From: Selenomonadales bacterium
GTDB lineage: Bacteria > Bacillota > Negativicutes > Sporomusales > UBA7701
DNA: 64,000 nt
Reading direction: 5' to 3'
Assembly (NCBI GenBank): GCA_018434945.1
Contig: JAHDOI010000006.1
Location: 62,001 to 126,000, forward strand
In this document: piece by piece, positions 1-8,258 of the stretch
How positions within the stretch are numbered: position 1 is the first letter of the stretch
Layout: the number at the start of each line of letters is the position of its first letter
Notes under the pieces: generated by a model
Seen by the model: the letters and a program-made list of their open reading frames with translations, nothing else
Databases searched by the model: none
Told to the model about the DNA's origin: nothing
Made by a program: the position numbers and the translations under genes

Positions 1-419
1 AGATCATCCTGCCCGATTTCCGCGGGACGCCTTTGAGTACTGTGACCACCCAGCTGGAGAGCCTGAAGCTCAAGGTCGGTTCGGTGGCGGAAGGCGCCAG
101 CGACCGCTATCCGCCAGGCACGATCATCGGCCAGAACCCGGCCCCCGGCAGCGAGGTGCTGGAGGGGTCGTCGGTCGATCTGCAGGCGGCGAGGAGCGCT
201 GCTGGGGCGGTCAAGCGGGCGGTTGTGCAGATAACCGTTCCGGAAGGCCCCATCCGCCAGGCCATCCAGATCGTGGTGACCGACAGCAACGGCCGCCGCG
301 TGGTATATGAGAACGTCCACCGGCCCGGCGACCGCGTCGATAAGACTGTGGAAGGCGTGGGCCAGGTGAGGGTGCAGGTGTATATCAACGGGGTGCTGTT
401 CCAGGAACAGGTGCTTTAG
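1..419 (+). CDS. prkC: PASTA-domain Ser/Thr protein kinase, C-terminal end (5' end outside window)
   Basis: The frame is open from the first bases: translation from base 3 begins IILPDFRGTPLS, the opening of a PASTA repeat, so the ttg at 33 is internal. The visible 138 residues hold one PASTA repeat (about residues 1-60, ending near GSEVLEGSSVDL), a short Ala-rich linker and a beta-rich tail. In the PrkC/Stk1 family these repeats are the extracellular, muropeptide-binding part of a membrane-bound kinase. The kinase and membrane segments lie upstream and cannot be checked. The following rsgA and rpe genes match the conserved prkC-rsgA-rpe order of Firmicutes, which supports the call. Confidence 0.88.
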   Translation, partial: IILPDFRGTPLSTVTTQLESLKLKVGSVAEGASDRYPPGTIIGQNPAPGSEVLEGSSVDLQAARSAAGAVKRAVVQITVPEGPIRQAIQIVVTDSNGRRVVYENVHRPGDRVDKTVEGVGQVRVQVYINGVLFQEQVL

Positions 420-476
420 GACCGCCCAGAGAGTCCATCTGCTTGGCGCGACATAAGGGTAATTACAGGAGGAATC

Positions 477-1352
477 ATGCTACTAGGAGTAGTAGTAAAA
501 ACTTATAGTAGCTATTACTACGTCCAGACGGGTGATAAGGTGACAGCCTGTTCGCTGCGCGGGCGGTTCAAGAAGGAACGGTTCTCCCTCCTGGTGGGCG
601 ATGAGGTGGGTTACAGCTCAGCCGGCCCGGATAAAGGGGTGATCGAGGAGATCATGCCGCGGCGCAGCCTCCTCAGGCGACCGATGGTGGCCAATGTCGA
701 CCAGGTGGTGCTGACGTTCGCCGCCGTCAATCCCGATATCGGCACGGCGCTGGCGGACCGGTTCTTGGTGCTGGCCGAGTGGTCGGGGCTGGAGGCAATC
801 CTGTGCGTCAATAAGACCGATATCGCCGATACGTCGGCGCTGGCGCCGCTGGCCGAGCTCTACCGGACGGTCGGCTATCCCGTGATTCTGGTTTCCGCTA
901 AGACGGGCAGCGGGGTTGAGGAGCTCAGGAGCCGGCTGTACGACCGCATCACGGTGTTCGCGGGGCCTTCGGGGGCCGGCAAGTCGAGCCTGCTGAACGC
1001 GCTGCAGCCGGGACTGGAGCTGGTGACAGGCGAGGTGAGCCACAAGATCGGCCGCGGTAAGCATACGACCCGCTTCGCCGAGCTGCTGCCGCTGGCCGGG
1101 GGCGGTTTCGTGGTCGATACGCCCGGCTTCAGCCTGACAGAGTTCGCCGATATAAGCGAGCAGGACCTCCCGTATTACTTCCCGGACATCGCCGCCGTGG
1201 CGCCTGACTGCAAGTTTTCCACCTGTCTGCATGTCAAGGAACCCCAATGCGCCGTCAAACAGGCGGTGGCCGAGGGCAGGATAGCCCGCAGCCGCTACGA
1301 TTCTTACCTGGAGGTGCTGGAGGAGATCCGCGCCGCCAAGAAAGGATTCTGA
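477..1352 (+). CDS. rsgA: Ribosome small subunit-dependent GTPase A
   Basis: A 291-residue circularly permuted GTPase that helps late maturation of the 30S subunit. The motifs come in permuted order: G4 NKTD (about residue 112), G5 SAKTG (about 140), then the P-loop GPSGAGKSS (about 163) and G3 DTPGF (about 215). An N-terminal OB-type region and a C-terminal Cys-His zinc segment ([15 protein letters not shown]) complete the family architecture. An AGGAGG-type ribosome site lies just before the ATG. The first 15 codons are AT-rich with repeated TAGTAGTA, unlike the rest of the gene. The stop is one base from the rpe start, so the two are probably cotranscribed. Confidence 0.96.
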   Translation: MLLGVVVKTYSSYYYVQTGDKVTACSLRGRFKKERFSLLVGDEVGYSSAGPDKGVIEEIMPRRSLLRRPMVANVDQVVLTFAAVNPDIGTALADRFLVLAEWSGLEAILCVNKTDIADTSALAPLAELYRTVGYPVILVSAKTGSGVEELRSRLYDRITVFAGPSGAGKSSLLNALQPGLELVTGEVSHKIGRGKHTTRFAELLPLAGGGFVVDTPGFSLTEFADISEQDLPYYFPDIAAVAPDCKFSTCLHVKEPQCAVKQAVAEGRIARSRYDSYLEVLEEIRAAKKGF

Positions 1353-1353
1353 G

Positions 1354-2001
1354 ATGATAAAAATCGCTCCTTCGATCCTGTCGGCCGACTTCGCCGACCT
1401 CGGCGGCGAGATCCGCCGCGTGGCGGCGGCCGGCGCCGACCTTATCCATGTCGATGTGATGGATGGCCATTTCGTGCCCAACCTGACCATCGGCCCGCCG
1501 GTGGTGGCGGCTATCCGCAAGACGACCGACCTGCCTTTCGATGTCCACCTGATGATCACGAATCCCGAAGCGATGGTGACGCCGTTCATCAAGGCGGGGG
1601 CGGATATCGTGACCGTCCATGCCGAGACGGCACCCCACCTTCACCGGCTGGTGCAGTCCATCCGCGAGCAGGGGGCGAAGGCGGGGGTGTCCCTGAACCC
1701 GTCCACGCCGCTGTCGGCGGTGGAAGAGGTGCTGGATTACGTGGATATGGTGCTGCTGATGACGGTTAATCCGGGCTTCGGCGGTCAGAAGTTCATCCCG
1801 ACGATGGTCGATAAGATCAGGCGCCTGGGGCGGATGATAGAGTCGCGCAAGCTGGCGGTGGATATCGAGGTGGACGGGGGAATAATCCCCGACAACGCCC
1901 GTCAGGTGGCGGCCGCGGGGGCGAACATCCTCGTGGCCGGGTCGGCCGTATACGGCGCGCCCGATATGGCGGCAGCCATCCGCGCCCTGCGGGGGTCTTG
2001 A
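1354..2001 (+). CDS. rpe: Ribulose-phosphate 3-epimerase
   Basis: A 215-residue TIM-barrel enzyme interconverting D-ribulose 5-phosphate and D-xylulose 5-phosphate in the cytosolic pentose phosphate pathway. It starts [16 protein letters not shown], carries [12 protein letters not shown] (metal-binding His and catalytic Asp), [14 protein letters not shown] and the late EVDGGI with the second catalytic Asp. The length is normal for the family. It follows rsgA by one base and ends just upstream of the FMN riboswitch. Its product ribulose 5-phosphate is also the substrate of RibB in the next operon, although the riboswitch makes riboflavin expression separately controlled. Confidence 0.97.
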   Translation: MIKIAPSILSADFADLGGEIRRVAAAGADLIHVDVMDGHFVPNLTIGPPVVAAIRKTTDLPFDVHLMITNPEAMVTPFIKAGADIVTVHAETAPHLHRLVQSIREQGAKAGVSLNPSTPLSAVEEVLDYVDMVLLMTVNPGFGGQKFIPTMVDKIRRLGRMIESRKLAVDIEVDGGIIPDNARQVAAAGANILVAGSAVYGAPDMAAAIRALRGS

Positions 2002-2047
2002 CCGGGCCGGAGGAAAGTGCTAGTATATTTATTGTCAAATGAATACA

Positions 2048-2313
2048 ATGCCTTTGGGGCAGGGTGAGAAGCGGAGCCGGAACGGCACGAGGCCGTTCAG
2101 AACCCCGCAGATGCTAGGCGGACCGAGGACGCGACCGGAAACGTACTTTTCGTACGTTGAAGGGAGCGCCCGGAGGGCCAACAACGCAGATGTGGGGTTA
2201 TCAACGGCCGACCTTCAATTCCCGATCGGCGGTTTAATAGCCCGCGAGCCGTTTTTGCGGCTGACCCGGTGGAATTCCGGGGCCGACAGTATAGTCTGGA
2301 TGGGAAAAGGCTG
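2048..2313 (+). promoter_or_regulatory. FMN riboswitch (RFN element) aptamer with a long insertion in P2
   Basis: The conserved RFN blocks appear in order: GGGGCAGGGTGA (2056-2067), AATTCCCGATCGGCGGT (2218-2234), AGCCCGCGAGCC, GGTGGAATTCCGGGGCCGACAG and TATAGTCTGGATGGG. P1 can close between GCCTTT (2050-2055) and AAAGGC (2306-2311). In ordinary elements P2 is a short hairpin, GGGTGAAATTCCC. Here about 150 bases, including one complete copy of the dispersed hairpin repeat, separate the two halves of that loop. The aptamer precedes ribD and should lower riboflavin gene expression when FMN binds. Whether this expanded aptamer still binds FMN cannot be read from sequence. Confidence 0.93.
2091..2209 (-). 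repeat. Dispersed hairpin repeat, copy A (inside the FMN riboswitch)
   Basis: One of five related elements in this window, here in the reverse orientation. The outer arms GGCCGTT (2091-2097) and AACGGCC (2203-2209) are complementary, with inner AACCCC/GGGGTT pairs and an apical ACGTAC-TTTTC-GTACGT stem. Read on the minus strand it shares ACATCTGCG, CCGCCTAGCATCTG and TTCTGAACGGCC with copy C. Because its ends pair, it would emerge from the riboswitch P2 loop as one long extra hairpin. Confidence 0.85.
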
Positions 2314-2366
2314 GTTGCGTAGGCCTGGGTGAGGCCTGCGTCCCTGTGTATTTCGATTGCCCGCAA

Positions 2367-2412
2367 AGGCTGTTGGGAAAGTGAGACTTTCCGGACAGCC
2401 TGTTTATATTTC
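2367..2412 (+). terminator. Riboflavin operon leader terminator (FMN riboswitch expression platform)
   Basis: AGGCTGT (2367-2373) pairs with ACAGCCT (2395-2401) around an inner GGAAAGT-GAG-ACTTTCC stem, and a T-rich run TGTTTATATTT follows. It lies between the aptamer and ribD, where an FMN-stabilised transcription terminator is expected. Confidence 0.8.
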
Positions 2413-2456
2413 CGGGGGACAATACATTGTAAGTGTTGGCCCGATATTAGAGGTGT

Positions 2457-3617
2457 TTGAAAATAGTGTACGATGCACAAGACGTGGCCCATATGAACAG
2501 GGCTTTGGAGATCGCCCGCCGGGCGTGCGGACGCACCAGCCCGAACCCGCTGGTGGGGGCGCTTATCGTGAAAGATGGCGAGGTGGTCGGCGAGGGCTGC
2601 CACCTGTGCGCCGGCACGCCGCATGCCGAGGTGCACGCGCTGGCGGCTGCCGGCGAAGCTGCCCGCGGGGCGACGGTGTATGTGACGCTGGAGCCGTGCT
2701 GCCATTTCGGCCGCACCGGTCCGTGCGCCGACGCGCTGATCGCCGCCGGAGTGAAGAGGGTGGTGGCGGCGATGACCGACCCCAACCCGAAGGTGTGCGG
2801 CAAGGGGCTTGACAGACTGCGGGCCGCCGGTGTCGAGGTCGCCGAAGGGGTTCTGGCGGCCGAGGCCGCCAGGCTTAACGAGGCGTTCCTCAAGTGGGTG
2901 ACGACCGGTATGCCGTTCGGGGTGATGAAGACGGCGATGACGCTCGACGGCAAGATCGCCACCCGCAGCGGCCAGTCGAAGTGGATAACCGGGCCGGCGG
3001 CCCGCGAGCGCGTCCACCGGCTGCGCGACGAGTGCGACGCCATCCTCGTCGGAGTGGGGACGGTGCTGGCCGACGATCCCGAGCTGACCGCCCGCCTGCC
3101 CGAGGGCGGCGGCAAGAACCCGCTGAGGATTGTTGCCGACAGCGCGGCGCGGACGCCGCTGACCGCGAAGGTGGTGGCCGACGGGCTGGCGCCGACGCTG
3201 ATCGCTGTCGCGGAGACGGCCCCGGCCGGACGCGTGGCGGCTTTGAAAGCCGCCGGCGCGGAGGTGCTGGTGCTGCCGCGGGGGGCGACGGGCGTCGATC
3301 TCCGGGCTCTGTGGCGCACCCTCGGGGAGCGCAAGCTGACGAGCGTGCTGGTGGAGGGCGGGGCGGCGGTGAATGCGGCCGCTTTGGCCGCCAATGTCGT
3401 TGATAAGGTTTACGCTTTCGTCGCGCCGAAGATTTTCGGCGGCGCGGCGGCGCCCGGGCCGGTGGGCGGCGAGGGGGCCGACGCGGTGGACGGGGCTGTG
3501 CTGCTTGAGGATATCAGCGCCGAGACGGTGGGCGGCGATATTTTGATCACCGCTTATCCGGCGGCGAGGGAGGGACGCGATGTTTACCGGGCTTGTGGAA
3601 GAATTGGGCAGGGTTAA
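2457..3617 (+). CDS. ribD: Bifunctional diaminohydroxyphosphoribosylaminopyrimidine deaminase / reductase
   Basis: A 386-residue fusion catalysing the second and third steps of riboflavin synthesis, deamination of the pyrimidine and NADPH-dependent reduction of the ribosyl group. The N-terminal cytidine deaminase-like domain has the zinc set H56-A-E, C81 and C90 (HAEVHAL, PCCHFGRTGPC). The RibD reductase domain starts near residue 150 (MKTAMTLDGKIAT) and has SKWITGPAARERVH. The TTG start at 2457 follows an AGAGGTG ribosome site; a GTG at 2466 is an alternative. The 3' end overlaps ribE by 38 bases, implying translational coupling in the FMN-controlled operon. Confidence 0.96.
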   Translation: MKIVYDAQDVAHMNRALEIARRACGRTSPNPLVGALIVKDGEVVGEGCHLCAGTPHAEVHALAAAGEAARGATVYVTLEPCCHFGRTGPCADALIAAGVKRVVAAMTDPNPKVCGKGLDRLRAAGVEVAEGVLAAEAARLNEAFLKWVTTGMPFGVMKTAMTLDGKIATRSGQSKWITGPAARERVHRLRDECDAILVGVGTVLADDPELTARLPEGGGKNPLRIVADSAARTPLTAKVVADGLAPTLIAVAETAPAGRVAALKAAGAEVLVLPRGATGVDLRALWRTLGERKLTSVLVEGGAAVNAAALAANVVDKVYAFVAPKIFGGAAAPGPVGGEGADAVDGAVLLEDISAETVGGDILITAYPAAREGRDVYRACGRIGQG

Positions 3618-4239
3618 GGCGCTGACGCGCGGCGCGAGGTCGGTGAGGCTGACGGTGGGCGCTAAGGCGATCATGGCCGACGTCAAGCTGGGCGACAGCA
3701 TCGCCGTCAATGGCACGTGCCTGACGGTGGCGGATTTCGGCGACAGCTGGTTCACGGCCGATGTCATGCCGGAGACGGTGGAGCGGACGGCGATGGCCGG
3801 GCTGAAGAGCGGCGACGCCGTGAACCTGGAACGGACGCTCCGCGTCGGCGACCGCCTGGGCGGCCATATCGTCAGCGGCCATATCGACGGCGTGGGCGTT
3901 ATCCGGTCGAAGGAGACGAACGACAACGCGGTGATCGTGCGCATCGAGGCGCCGGCCGCGGTGATGAGATACATAGTCGAGAAGGGGTCGATCGCCATCG
4001 ACGGCATCAGTCTGACGGTGGTGGCGGCGGGGGCGGACTGGTTCACCGTTTCCCTCATCCCCCACACGGCGGCGGTAACGACGCTGGGCTTCAAGGGTGT
4101 GGGGTCGCCGGTCAACCTAGAGGCCGACGTCATCGGCAAGTATGTGGAGAAGCTGCTGGGGTTGGCGCCGCCCAAGGATGCCGGAGGCCGCAAGGGCCTG
4201 AGCGCCGAGTTTTTGTCCGAACACGGTTTTACTTATTAG
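3580..4239 (+). CDS. ribE: Riboflavin synthase, alpha subunit
   Basis: A 219-residue enzyme that dismutates two 6,7-dimethyl-8-ribityllumazine molecules into riboflavin and a pyrimidine. It starts with the diagnostic MFTGLVEELG and has the family's internal duplication: a first lumazine-binding barrel (about 1-97) and a second beginning at GGHIVSGHIDGVG (about 98 onward). NGTCLTV and DGISLTV are the matching positions in each half. It overlaps ribD upstream and is followed after 13 bases by ribBA. The length and motifs are ordinary, so I expect an active enzyme. Confidence 0.97.
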   Translation: MFTGLVEELGRVKALTRGARSVRLTVGAKAIMADVKLGDSIAVNGTCLTVADFGDSWFTADVMPETVERTAMAGLKSGDAVNLERTLRVGDRLGGHIVSGHIDGVGVIRSKETNDNAVIVRIEAPAAVMRYIVEKGSIAIDGISLTVVAAGADWFTVSLIPHTAAVTTLGFKGVGSPVNLEADVIGKYVEKLLGLAPPKDAGGRKGLSAEFLSEHGFTY

Positions 4240-4252
4240 GAGGAGATAGACC

Positions 4253-5461
<1,209 letters not shown>

Positions 5462-5465
5462 CAAG

Positions 5466-5930
5466 ATGGCGAAGATTTACGAAGGCGGCCTGGTGGCCGA
5501 AGGGCTGAAGTTCGGCGTGGTGGCCGCGCGGTTCAACGAGTTTATCACGAATAAGCTGGTGGGCGGGGCGATGGATGCCCTTACCCGTCACGGGGCGTCA
5601 GCGGACGATATCGAGCTGGCCTGGGTGCCGGGAGCGTTCGAGATCCCGCTGGTGGCCAAGAAGATGGCGGAGAGCAAGCGCTATGACGCGGTTATCTGCC
5701 TGGGGGCGGTCATCCGCGGCAACACGCCTCATTTCGATTATGTGTGCGCCGAGGTTGCCAAGGGAGTCGGCCATGTGGGACTGGACAGCGGCGTGCCGAC
5801 GATTTTCGGCGTGCTGACGACCGAGACGATCGAGCAGGCGGTGGAGCGGGCCGGTACGAAGGCGGGGAACAAGGGGTTCGACGCGGCGGTGTCGGCCATA
5901 GAGATGGCAAATTTGCTCAAAGGACTGTAA
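5466..5930 (+). CDS. ribH: 6,7-dimethyl-8-ribityllumazine synthase
   Basis: A 154-residue enzyme that condenses the RibBA butanone phosphate with the RibD-pathway pyrimidine. Family marks are [14 protein letters not shown], the [10 protein letters not shown] substrate loop, [15 protein letters not shown] with the catalytic His, and [16 protein letters not shown]. Such proteins usually build icosahedral or pentameric shells around riboflavin synthase. The ATG is 4 bases after the ribBA stop. The last base of its stop codon is the first base of repeat copy B, so the repeat is the 3' boundary of the operon and no other terminator is visible. Confidence 0.97.
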   Translation: MAKIYEGGLVAEGLKFGVVAARFNEFITNKLVGGAMDALTRHGASADDIELAWVPGAFEIPLVAKKMAESKRYDAVICLGAVIRGNTPHFDYVCAEVAKGVGHVGLDSGVPTIFGVLTTETIEQAVERAGTKAGNKGFDAAVSAIEMANLLKGL

Positions 5931-6050
5931 AGTTGCCTAAAAAGTCCATCTGCGGGGTTGCTCCTCGGCTGCCATCCTCAGCGTACGTCCGTGTGCGCTT
6001 CCGGTGTCAGCCTCCGGTGCGCCTTGCATCTGGAGCTATTTAGACAACTT
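5930..6050 (+). repeat. Dispersed hairpin repeat, copy B
   Basis: Outer arms AAGTTG (5930-5935) and CAACTT (6045-6050) pair and extend through CTAAA/TTTAG. The conserved blocks CATCTGCGGGGTTGCTCC and CCGGTGCGCCTTGCATCTGG are present, with a middle GGCTGCCATC/GGTGTCAGCC stem and an apical AGCGTAC/GTGCGCT stem. It starts at the ribH stop codon and ends 35 bases before the next gene. The outer arms differ from copies A and C but are still complementary to each other. Confidence 0.85.
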
Positions 6051-6085
6051 GTCTAAAACAGGGGATATTTCCAGGAAATGGATGA

Positions 6086-6649
6086 TTGCTGGATATGAAG
6101 ATAGGTGTCGTAAGCGATACGCACGGCTGTGTGGAAACGTGGCGCACGATTTACCGCCGGTATTTCGCGGGCTGCGATTTGATCATCCACGCGGGCGACG
6201 TGCTTTATCACGGGCCGCGCAACCCGATACCGGCCGAATACAACCCGAAGGAGCTGTCTGAGGAGCTGAACGCCTGCCCGCTGCCGGTGGTGGTGGCCGC
6301 CGGCAACTGCGACGCGGAGGTGGACGGCATGGTGCTGGCGATGCCGGTGCAGGCGCCGTATGCCTATGTGTTCGCGGACGGCCGCCGCATCGTCGTCCAC
6401 CACGGCCAGAGCCTCGACGAGGCGGGGCGGTGGGCGATGGCCGAGCGGCTAGGGGCGGCGGTGCTGGTAACAGGCCACACCCATGTGGCGGAGCTGGCGA
6501 AGCGGGACGGCAGAGTCCTGCTCAATCCCGGCTCGCCGGCGATGTCGAAATCTCCTGACAGGCACGGCACTGTCGCCAGGATAGACGGGGGAATTATCGA
6601 GATAATAGATATCGTGACAGATGAAGTTATCGCCAGGGAGGAACTATGA
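6086..6649 (+). CDS. YfcE-type metallophosphoesterase
   Basis: A 187-residue calcineurin-like phosphatase of the YfcE/MJ0936 family, probably a cytosolic phosphodiesterase with two metal ions. Visible ligand motifs are SDTHG (near the N terminus), GDVLYHG, GNCD, HHGQ and GHTHV; LLNPGSPAMSK is typical of the family. The TTG at 6086 has AGGA nine bases upstream; an in-frame ATG at 6095 (MKIGVV) is closer to usual family starts, so the start is uncertain by three codons. The stop overlaps the hslO ATG (ATGA). The physiological substrate is unknown. Confidence 0.88.
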   Translation: MLDMKIGVVSDTHGCVETWRTIYRRYFAGCDLIIHAGDVLYHGPRNPIPAEYNPKELSEELNACPLPVVVAAGNCDAEVDGMVLAMPVQAPYAYVFADGRRIVVHHGQSLDEAGRWAMAERLGAAVLVTGHTHVAELAKRDGRVLLNPGSPAMSKSPDRHGTVARIDGGIIEIIDIVTDEVIAREEL

Positions 6650-7515
6650 CCGACCATCTGGTTAAAGCGACCGTCCCGGGGGTGCGGGCGTTCGCGGCCG
6701 TGACCACCGGGCTGGTGGAGGAGGCGCGGCGCCGCCATGACTGTTTCCCAGTGGCCGCCGCGGCTCTGGGGCGGACGATGACGGCCGCGCTGCTGTTGGC
6801 CGCCAATCTTAAGACGGACGAGTATCTGACGATCCGCATCGCCGGCGACGGCCCGCTTGGCGGGGTTATCGCCGACGCCCACGCTCTGGGGACGGTGCGC
6901 GGCTATGTTCAAAGCCCCCATGTCGAGCTGCCGCTGGCCGGCGGCAAGCTGCCGGTGGGGCGGGCGGTGGGCCGGGGGCATATCCATGTGACGCGGTTCA
7001 CGGGGATGAAGCAGCCTTTCACCGGCACAGCCGAGCTGGTGAGCGGCGAGATCGGCGACGATGTCGCCAATTACCTGCTTGTGAGCGAGCAGACGCCCTC
7101 GACGGTCGCTCTCGGGGTGCTTGTCGATACCGATTATTCGGTGGGCGCCGCCGGGGGGATCATCGTCCAGGCGCTGCCGGGCGCGGAGGACGAGGTGCTG
7201 GCGAAGGTGGAGGCCAACCTGGCCGCGCTGCCGCCGGTGTCGGAGCTGGTGCGCGGCGGTGCCGACGCAGTGTCGATGCTGCTGAAGGTTTTCGCCGGAC
7301 TGGAGGCGACCGTGTTCGAGCCGGCGAGGCTGGCTTTCAGCTGCCAGTGTTCCACCGAGCGGGTGGAGGCGATGCTGGTCAGCCTGGGGCGGGAGGAGCT
7401 CGCCGATATGGCCGCCGAGGGAAAGGCGGAGGTGCGCTGCCATTTCTGCGGCGAGAAATACGATATCTCAGGCGGGCGCCTCAACGAGCTGCTGGCCTCT
7501 GTTCCCGAAAAGTGA
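6646..7515 (+). CDS. hslO: Redox-regulated chaperone Hsp33
   Basis: A 289-residue holdase chaperone activated by oxidation and unfolding. The C-terminal redox switch is intact: CQCSTERV near residue 231 and CHFCGEKY near residue 264 give the four zinc-binding cysteines. The N-terminal domain has GRTMTAALLLAANLK and the DGPLGG-type turn. The ATG overlaps the stop of the upstream phosphatase, so the two are translationally coupled. A strong bidirectional hairpin follows and separates it from convergent rpmB. Confidence 0.96.
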   Translation: MTDHLVKATVPGVRAFAAVTTGLVEEARRRHDCFPVAAAALGRTMTAALLLAANLKTDEYLTIRIAGDGPLGGVIADAHALGTVRGYVQSPHVELPLAGGKLPVGRAVGRGHIHVTRFTGMKQPFTGTAELVSGEIGDDVANYLLVSEQTPSTVALGVLVDTDYSVGAAGGIIVQALPGAEDEVLAKVEANLAALPPVSELVRGGADAVSMLLKVFAGLEATVFEPARLAFSCQCSTERVEAMLVSLGREELADMAAEGKAEVRCHFCGEKYDISGGRLNELLASVPEK

Positions 7516-7516
7516 C

Positions 7517-7551
7517 AAAAAAATCCCCCGGCATAGTGCCGGGGGATTTTA
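7517..7551. terminator. Bidirectional terminator between hslO and rpmB
   Basis: ATCCCCCGGC-ATAGT-GCCGGGGGAT is a perfect 10-bp stem. A runs on the left and T runs on the right give a U-tract in both transcripts, so it can end both hslO (+) and rpmB (-). Confidence 0.9.
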
Positions 7552-7562
7552 TCTGCGTAATA

Positions 7563-7754
7563 TTAAACCGCCCGCTGGATTTTACCGGAACGCAGGCAAC
7601 GGGTGCAGACGTTGACTCTCTTTATCTCACCTTGGACGAGGGCTTTTACGCGTTGGATGTTGGGTTTCCAGGTGCGTTTGGTCTTCAGGTTCGAGTGGCT
7701 GACATTCATGCCGGCGACTTCGCCTTTGCCACAGACTTCGCATACGTTGGCCAT
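7563..7754 (-). CDS. rpmB: 50S ribosomal protein L28, zinc-binding form
   Basis: A 63-residue ribosomal protein starting MANVCEVCGKG, with SHSNLKTKRTWKPN and NVCTRCLRSGK. The two CxxC pairs mark the zinc-binding (C+) form of L28. The ATG at 7754 has AGGAGGTG at the expected distance on the minus strand; an in-frame upstream start would place the ribosome site inside the gene, so I rejected it. It is convergent with hslO and shares its terminator. Confidence 0.96.
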   Translation of the reverse strand: MANVCEVCGKGEVAGMNVSHSNLKTKRTWKPNIQRVKALVQGEIKRVNVCTRCLRSGKIQRAV

Positions 7755-7806
7755 TAATTCCACCTCCTTCGACGGGACGAGACATGCTTAAGACGATAAC
7801 ATCAGT

Positions 7807-7836
7807 ATTTTAACACAGCTGCCGCCCGATATGCAA
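7807..7836 (-). promoter_or_regulatory. Putative vegetative promoter of rpmB
   Basis: On the minus strand TTGCAT (7836-7831), an 18-base spacer and TAAAAT (7812-7807) resemble a sigma-A promoter about 55 bases before the rpmB start codon. Confidence 0.5.
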
Positions 7837-7937
7837 GGCCTGGAACAATAAATTCCGCCGGTTGTGTCCGGGGGAGGATTTTTATCATAATGTATGGAAA
7901 ATAGAACCGCAAAAGTAGCGGGAAGGGGGCGGCAAGA

Positions 7938-8132
7938 TTGATCACGAAGGATACGCCGATCGGCGAGGTTTTGCGGCAGTGCCCCGCGGCGCGGGAGGTG
8001 TTCGCCCGCCACGGAATGGGCTGCATCGGCTGTATGGGCGCGGCCAACGAGACGGTGGCCGGCGGCGCCCGCATGCACGAGGTGGATGTGGAGAAGTTAG
8101 TGGCGGAGCTGAATAAGGCTTTGCAGCAGTAA
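7938..8132 (+). CDS. DUF1858 redox-disulfide domain protein
   Basis: A 64-residue DUF1858 protein. This small helical domain, often found with hybrid-cluster or other redox proteins, carries a CxxC pair, seen here as GMGCIGCMGA near residue 29. It begins with TTG (ITKDTPIGEVL) behind a GGAAGGGGG stretch. A weak promoter, TTGTGT-N18-CATAAT, lies about 75-45 bases upstream. The domain is thought to act in electron or sulfur chemistry, but its exact role is not established. The stop lies six bases before repeat copy C. Confidence 0.85.
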   Translation: MITKDTPIGEVLRQCPAAREVFARHGMGCIGCMGAANETVAGGARMHEVDVEKLVAELNKALQQ

Positions 8133-8138
8133 AATTGT

Positions 8139-8253
8139 GGCCGTTAAGCCCCCATCTGCGGTGTTGTTCCGCCGGGCGCTTGCTAGCGTACGTACGAGTA
8201 CGCTAGCAAGCGCCCGACGGAGCCGCCTTGCATCTGGGGGCTTCTGAACGGCC
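8139..8253 (+). repeat. Dispersed hairpin repeat, copy C
   Basis: The cleanest copy. GGCCGTT (8139-8145) pairs with AACGGCC (8247-8253), then AAGCCCCC with GGGGGCTT, and the tip is a near-perfect GGGCGCTTGCTAGCGTAC / GTACGCTAGCAAGCGCCC stem. Conserved single-stranded-looking blocks are CATCTGCGG-GTTGTTCC on the left and CCGCCTTGCATCTG on the right. It ends six bases before the first possible recG start. Confidence 0.88.
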
Positions 8254-8258
8254 TCGGG

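Noticed and set aside
420-476. Possible sixth repeat fragment (GTCCATCTGC) before rsgA
   Set aside because: Only about ten bases match; no partner arm, no second block, no apical stem.
485-525. Short TAGTAGTA-type repeats at the rsgA 5' end as a phase-variable tract
   Set aside because: The repeats are imperfect and encode in-frame residues conserved in position; an AT-rich start to help translation is the simpler reading.
2097-4193. A 698-codon minus-strand frame across the riboswitch, ribD and ribE
   Set aside because: Antisense to clear riboflavin genes and to the aptamer; low-complexity Arg/Pro/Ala translation with no family features.
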